In this document: piece by piece, positions 58,796 to 64,000 of the stretch
Layout: every line of letters starts with the position of its first letter
How positions within the stretch are numbered: position 1 is the first letter of the stretch
Source: Talaromyces rugulosus
Taxonomy: Eukaryota; Ascomycota; Eurotiomycetes; Eurotiales; Trichocomaceae
NCBI RefSeq assembly: GCF_013368755.1
Contig: NC_049565.1
Location: 806,001-870,000, forward strand
Direction: 5' to 3'
DNA: 64,000 nt
Notes under the pieces: model-generated
Databases searched by the model: none
The model's input: only the letters and a program-made list of their open reading frames with translations
What the model was told of the DNA's origin: nothing
Program-made: the position numbers and the translations under genes

Positions 58796-59957
58796 TTAGG
58801 TTGTGAGATACGTCCTCATCGGCAGCATGCGGCGACGCAGACTTTTGGCGTCACCAAGTGAACCGCTGTTCTCGGTTTGTAGCCCAATCTCGGTGACGTG
58901 GTCACTTGGCAACATGATAGCACGATCTAGGGCATATGGTAACCCACGGTGTCGACCGCGAATCATCATAAAGCACATGACAACCTTACTGAAGACGGTG
59001 AATTGCCCACTAAGTGACGTGTTCACTGTAGGATACCCAAGAGAGAGGCCCACATTGCCACTATGATGCGTTAGTGGTCAAATTGTCACCAAGAATAAAT
59101 TAAGATCTTTTGAGGAAACGTACTATCCAGATACGACTTCAAAAAATACTGGGAATACAGCAACCGCCTTTTCAAGGACAAGTCAGCCCAAGATCTTCTT
59201 AACGTTCGATTGGGGAGGCTGGATCACTACTTACTGGGTCATCATTATCCATGATCCGCTGAGCTTCGGCAATACAGATACAAAAGGTGCCGAGAAATAT
59301 GTACCACAAATCAAAGGTGAGCTGATTGCGAATATGTGTCATAACGTATGAAGAACCGTTTGATTCATCGAGGCCTTCCTCATGTGGGTATACACCTAGT
59401 GCTCGCTCCTCATACGCATTTGAGGAACGAATGCTGATCGCGATTGGTAGGATGGAAATATACATCATGATCACCAAGCTGAATTGTACTGCTGGATTAA
59501 CGTCCGCAAGGTTAAATGACGATGTCCCGGTATGTCGTGCGGACGCAGCCTGGAAGATGGCCGCAAGAATCCGCGCGCCAAGTGAAAGACTGTTGACAGC
59601 GGGATTATTGAGATCAAGCACAATAATGAGTAACACGTCGACAAAGTTGAGCAAAAAGATGATACTGAACAAGATCCAGGTTGGCCGGGCGGGAAAAAGC
59701 AGTGTGTAACAGCGGCGTGGGTGGTCTAGGATGAATTGTAGCGTCTCCTTGGTCAACGAGTCCTTGGGCACAATCTTGCTGAAGGTCCAAATGACAAGTC
59801 GCAGCACGACCGGGTAGAGAGTATTGCCCGCGAATGCTAAGAAAGACATGACCAATAACGGCCAAGTGGCGTCGTTGAAATGGACCATCGAGTCTGGCGT
59901 CAGCGTGAATCCCAGGTTGTCCACCATGGTTTGTGCCGAATAGAAAGCCCTGAGATC
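58796..59957 (-). pseudogene. TRK: TRK K+ transporter, C-terminal half only
   Basis: Three exon-like blocks join in phase: 59957-59235, 59167-59124 and 59060-58796. They encode AFYSAQTMVDNLGFTLTPDS, ATWPLLVMSFLAFAGNTLYP, HPRRCYTLLFPARPTWILFS, AIFQAASARHTGTSSFNLAD, VNPAVQFSLVIMMYISILPI, FEVVSGYGNVGLSLG and MMIRGRHRGLPYALDRAIML. This is the second half of fungal TRK, with the later pore loops (GFTLTPDS, TGTSSF, GYGNVGLSLG) that line the K+ path. The N-terminal membrane segments and first pore loop are absent: upstream of an acceptor at 59958 lies the DUF3435 gene. A full pump needs both halves, so it is non-functional unless fused. Splice sites remain intact. Confidence 0.85.
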
Positions 59958-59963
59958 GGATAA

Positions 59964-62157
59964 TTAATCCATGGTAAATGTGTCTCCACATCTGCGCCGC
60001 CGGTTGATCCCTGAGTCGACATTGGAGTTAGCAATGAATCTTCCACTAAGACAACATACATACTTGTTAGATTTTATATGGGCTCGTTTCTCAGAAGACT
60101 CGTCCTTTGAAGCAATGCAGTGACATTTTCCGGGTTCCAGTCCCGGCCGGATCTCAATTTCGTGTTCTTGTTTGCATAACGCTATCATATCGGCGAGAAC
60201 TTGGCGACCTAAATCACTACGCAATGTCGCCTCCTGGAAGATATTGTCGGCCAAACGTTGGCGCACCGGCATCATGCGACGCGCACGGCTAAATTGTGAT
60301 CGATGAGAACCCATGAAGTAAGTTCCGTCCGGCTCTTCAGACAAAGGCTTGCGGGTCTGACTCTTTTGGCATTTGCTAAGCTCAGAATCAATCAGTCTCC
60401 TCATCTTGTTGTATAATAGTCGACGCTGTTGGTTCTTTGTCGATCCTTTAAGAGCCTGAAGGGCATTTTCGATCTCGATATAGTCCTCTCTATTCTCCAG
60501 TTCGTATCGTTTCTCGGCGGGGAGCGTTTGCCAAAGATCAGGATTGCGAGTGAGGGACAGCCCTCGGAACAGATCAGCGACATGGCTGCGCACACTATCC
60601 CCGGTGTACGCTGCTTGACCATCGGTTCCGTTGTTGGGGGCATAGTGCTGACGATGCGTAGAGTCAATTTGCTGGCCAGCGTGGACCATTCTTTGGGTGC
60701 TCGAGTGAAATTTATCTAATACTTGATAAGTATAGCCTTATACATATATATGGACACATTATGACATACCAATCAAATACAGCCCCTCAGCTCGGAAATC
60801 ATGCATCGTTGGAGTGACATAATACCCCGCCCGTTTACCTAGATTCCTTAGAATCCTAGCCAGTGTTGCTGCCTTTTGAATTAGCCCATCCAAGCCTTCG
60901 AAAAGAGGGGATCCCGGTGCCTTCTATTCGAGCGCATAGACTTCGTCTTCAGGAGGAGCCGGTATTGCTAACACCTCATCCAGGGTGTTAAAATCACGTA
61001 GTCTACCGCAAGCGATCAGCATTGCAAGGATCGGAATCATGGGGTTGAGAAGAAGAGCTCGTGGTTTTGTGGATAATCCTTCATAGACCTCATGCTTTGG
61101 TCTTGAATAAACAAACACGTCAGCTTTTAAATACAAAAGTTTGCAGCTGGAACCACATACCGTTTGTTAGGCCTCTTAGTCATACCCTTCGTATCCTTGA
61201 CCACTTGTGCGGCGAGTTCGGGTTCTCCAAGTTCATTTCGAATGACACCAAAGGTGATATTCTAAGCCGAAAAGTGCTAATGTCAGCTACAAGCCTTCAG
61301 TAGTTTTGAATACACTGACCCTACAATACAATCCTCGGCCAGAGTTCGCGCGGGATGCACCTTCGAGATATTCACACAGCCTCGCAGAAGAAAACACATA
61401 TAATAAAATTTGCGCCCATATGCTGACTCTCATGATCGGTTTTGGGTATTCGTGCCAGTCGTTTTCCCATAACTGTCGACCGAGGTGGATAAAGTGATTT
61501 TTCCTTGCATGATTACGCGGCCTCTTAACCTCCGGGTTCCCACGCTCAGGGAACACCGTCTTATGAAGATACTACACTCAAATTAGTAATAGATCAGATA
61601 CGTCACACATTGCGAGTTTTTGTTTTTTTGTTTCAAAAAAGAGTAAGTAGTGAGAACCACTACTCAGTAGAGAAAGAAACGCAAAGGCGTGTGAAGGTTC
61701 AGGGTCCCTTACATTTAGCACCGAGTTCATTAAGGGCTGTGGGATGGCATCGTCATTATCACGGTCGAATCCGGCGGTGAACCGCTTCCATACTCCTATC
61801 ACGGAGTTCTGGCCTGCAATATCTTTGTCATGACGCCCTTCCATCCCCAGGGCTAGATGATGGGCAAAGTCCTTGAGCGACGCTAGGTCATACGCGCTAC
61901 TCACGGGGTCTTTTCCCGTCTCGGTACAGAATCTATAGACAGCCGATCGACTGGCATGTTAGCAGACGATCAAGAGGAAGTAAGAAATGGATGAAGACGG
62001 ACGCTTCCCAATATGCCCCTGCATACTCGTATTGTTTCGTTGTGTGCGGTTCGACTATGCCCTTCACTCTTTCGCCATTGATCCCTTGTCTATGCTGATC
62101 TGCGCCATTCTTGCGAGCGGTATTGAGGAAGGATTTCGATTTCTTTCGGGGAGCCAT
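59964..62157 (-). pseudogene. DUF3435 tyrosine-recombinase-like protein (Starship-captain type), one internal stop
   Basis: Six exons join in phase: 62157-62003, 61932-61713, 61571-61320, 61261-61161, 61101-60770 and 60715-59964. The N-terminal part is MAPRKKSKSFLNTARK, then SLKDFAHHLALGMEGRHDKD and VWKRFTAGFDRD. The catalytic region has HFIHLGRQLWENDWHEY, YVFSSARLCEYLE (first Arg), NPMIPILAMLIACG, KRAGYYVTPTMHDFRAEGLY (second Arg) and MVHAGQQIDSTHRQHYAP, with the candidate nucleophile Tyr. The helical tail GLSLTRNPDLWQTLPAEKRY is typical. A TAG at 60926-60924 interrupts exon 5 after EDEVYALE, while coherent sequence continues, so the gene is broken by one stop. DUF3435 proteins include the captains that move Starship elements, but also non-captain relatives. 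Confidence 0.8.
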
Positions 62158-63622
62158 CAGGTTAGATACGTGTGCTGCTTTGAATTGCAAACAGCAATAA
62201 TAATAAAAAAATACCAAGTAGATTGTATTGAATAGAATGGTTCAATCCCAGGAGCTGAGTTCACGGCTTTATCGTCCCATGATCTCCCCTCCGATTGGAA
62301 CGAAGGAAATTGGCCATGGAAATTCCCAACTCCGCTCCAGGGGATGAAATGAGCCGTCGCAACGCATCTCGTCTAAAGTTGACGATATTCAGATAGTACG
62401 CGGCTTAGACGAGCAGTAGATGGAGGGCGAAGAGGGCAGGCAGCAGCAACAAAGCAGCCAGAACGGGAGTTGACGCGAGCAGAGTATGAGCTTACGGGAT
62501 TTGAGGGAGTGCTGACGGGAGCACGACGGAAGCCAGGGAGCCTCTGGAGGGGAGCAAAGCGGCGGGAGGCTAGGTCACATGCATCACCGACGGAACTGGT
62601 TTTTCGTAATAAACAACTGAAAGTAGTAAAAAAAGTCTATCTTTATATTTCTTTTTCCAAGAAAGGATAAGTTTCTCTATATGCCCCATTGTACCAGTCA
62701 GGAGATATCTTTGGTGTATACACTGAAAAGATTTGATTCCGTTATAATTAAATCTCTGGCACGTTGCCATCGCCCGCATTCTAAGTCCTATCATAGCCAT
62801 CAACGCATATACTTGGACAAGGCTGGAAGGACATCATACAAAGACCAACGGCCTGGTCTGCTCCGTCTCGTAGAAGCTGACCACCTTGTGGCCCCGGATC
62901 AGATTCTTGAATCGGCAAATAATAATGGCCATGCAAATCAAACGAAGAGTCACCCCTGTCGTTCCCCGACCTATGAGCCCGTTCACTGTATCGGCTGATT
63001 TAGATCTAATAAAAGACTATCACCGACTAGGTGTGGTTCTGCCACCAATCCCTTCGCGTACGGTAACCTGGTGAAGTTCAGAGCCTGCAGTGTAGTGGTG
63101 GAGACGCTCATCTTCCACATCACTTTCGAGTGTGGTAGAGCACAGATTGACTCGCCGGCCCATCTGGTGCTCTGGACTGGTTACTACGTCATCCTTGGAT
63201 ATATACATGCATACAACAACAGCCAGAAGCAGATTTAATGGCGTTCTGAAAGTGAACTTTATCGTTCCAAGCCGAGTATAGTGCCAATATCTCCCGGGGA
63301 CCGCGCAGGCCATGGGTCAGTATTCCTGTGCCTGCAACGGATTCGGATCCGTGGCTCTAGATCACCGCGATCCTAGGAAGCCAGTGTTCCTGTGACTGTT
63401 TATCTGGGACTGTGGGACTCCGCGGAAAGGGGTCCTGAGATTGTCAGATTTACAGGAGGATACGCCTAGGAAAAGTAAATGAATCTTAAATTCAATTGAA
63501 CTAATGTAGAAACAATGATTATCAACATAAATCCCGAAAAGAAAAGAGAGAGAAAAACACGACTAGCAAAATACAAACTTCAAGCGTAGTATAAAAAAGC
63601 ATGTTAGACAGGTTATAAGCGT
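62158..63622. other. Stretch without a confident gene
   Basis: On the minus strand about 62985-62835 reads VNGLIGRGTTGVTLRL and FKNLIRGHKVVSFYETEQ, which recalls the region after the lipase-like domain in SesB-type NLR proteins (VxSFYE), and neighbouring frames to 63313 look partly coding. Stops break everything, so at most a decayed remnant. Confidence 0.35.
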
Positions 63623-64000
63623 TTACTCAGTCGCCAATCCACGAGTTCCTCTAGAGATTGTGGGTCTTCTCACAAAATTCTTTTTGATTTGGGCAATCTC
63701 TTCTTCCTGACGTTGGATCTCGGCGCAATTTTCATGGAAAGCTGGAGAATTAGCGAAGATTGCATTCCCTGGGAAAAATTTCTTTCTTCCATCAATTGTG
63801 TGAAATATAACTCTCGGGAAGAGACACCAGGGTTTCATCTTAGATATATTTCCCGGCTCGGAGTTTGCTTCCACATCAGCTAGTCCAAGATCCGGGCAAT
63901 CTTCTGCTTTCCAGCCCGGACTCCAGACTGAGGGCGGCTGAAGATCGAACGCAACCACGCAGCTGTCTCTTTTCAGCTCATCCCAGATCCTAATAGACTC
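63623..64000 (-). CDS. Unknown protein, C-terminal 125 residues, start outside the window
   Basis: The minus frame is open to the right edge of the window and ends at 63623. It reads SIRIWDELKRDSC, then FDLQPPSVWSPGWKAEDCPD, MKPWCLFPRVIFHTIDGRKK, a Gln/Glu-rich helix (IQRQEEEIAQIKKNF) and a basic tail (RRPTISRGTRGLATE). No family recognised; the ordered look and lack of stops make it a real gene end. Possible link to the recombinase gene at 62157, 1.5 kb away and on the same strand, cannot be judged. Confidence 0.6.
   Translation of the reverse strand, partial: ESIRIWDELKRDSCVVAFDLQPPSVWSPGWKAEDCPDLGLADVEANSEPGNISKMKPWCLFPRVIFHTIDGRKKFFPGNAIFANSPAFHENCAEIQRQEEEIAQIKKNFVRRPTISRGTRGLATE

Noticed and set aside
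60046..60063. 18-bp intron near the end of the DUF3435 gene
   Set aside because: Too short to splice; the frame reads through, or the donor may use the TRK acceptor instead.
53641..64000. Intact, mobile Starship
   Set aside because: The recombinase has a stop, no terminal repeats or borders are visible and one end may lie outside; kept only as a hypothesis.

Overview
This window is nuclear DNA of a filamentous ascomycete (Pezizomycotina, most like Eurotiomycetes such as Aspergillus or Penicillium). Genes carry short 39-110 bp GT-AG introns, and the gene families are typical of moulds: Zn2Cys6 and bZIP regulators, a NACHT-WD40 NOD-like receptor, LaeA/TAM-like methyltransferase, ENA sodium ATPase, TRK potassium transporter, DUF3435 tyrosine-recombinase-like protein, Helitron and Tad-like retroelement pieces. 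Exon structures were rebuilt by hand from splice signals, reading phase and family resemblance; no database was searched.

Layout. 1-8 kb: an Arg-rich unknown protein entering from the left edge, a COG2907-like FAD oxidoreductase, a protein-kinase scrap and an SRR1-domain gene. 9.1-10.65 kb: a 1.5 kb element with about 80 bp terminal inverted repeats. 11-18.8 kb: an Est1-type DNA/RNA-binding protein, an unknown 220-aa protein, a methyltransferase of up to seven exons, and two convergent unknown genes that overlap by 7 bp. 20.6-24.8 kb: minisatellite, two Helitron fragments (DUF6570 part and PIF1-like helicase end) either side of an OB-fold-like gene, and a palindromic 17-bp array. 25-29 kb: a small MADS-like protein and a Zn2Cys6 factor.

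29-38.7 kb is a nest of mobile DNA. A 5'-truncated Tad-like LINE with a 13-bp target duplication abuts a 4.6 kb unit that has terminal inverted repeats, is flanked by TA on both sides and carries a complete NLR (NACHT-WD40) gene. A second LINE lies on the other side and ends inside, and replaces the 3' end of, a NYN/OST-HTH gene. 38.7-43 kb is a gene desert with strong hairpins upstream or downstream of regulated genes, followed by a bZIP gene, two LTR-like stretches, an NmrA-like gene, and an SDR gene lying between two oppositely oriented solo LTR copies.

53.6-64 kb is an ion-homeostasis and recombinase region: a complete ENA-type P-type ATPase (Na+/K+ export), a small RING protein, the C-terminal half only of a TRK K+ transporter, and directly upstream of it a DUF3435 (Starship-captain-type) gene broken by one in-frame stop. 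The window ends in the C-terminal part of an unrecognised gene. The mixture of transposable elements, broken genes, NLR and cation transporters suggests an accessory, rearranged region; a degraded Starship-type element is possible but not shown.
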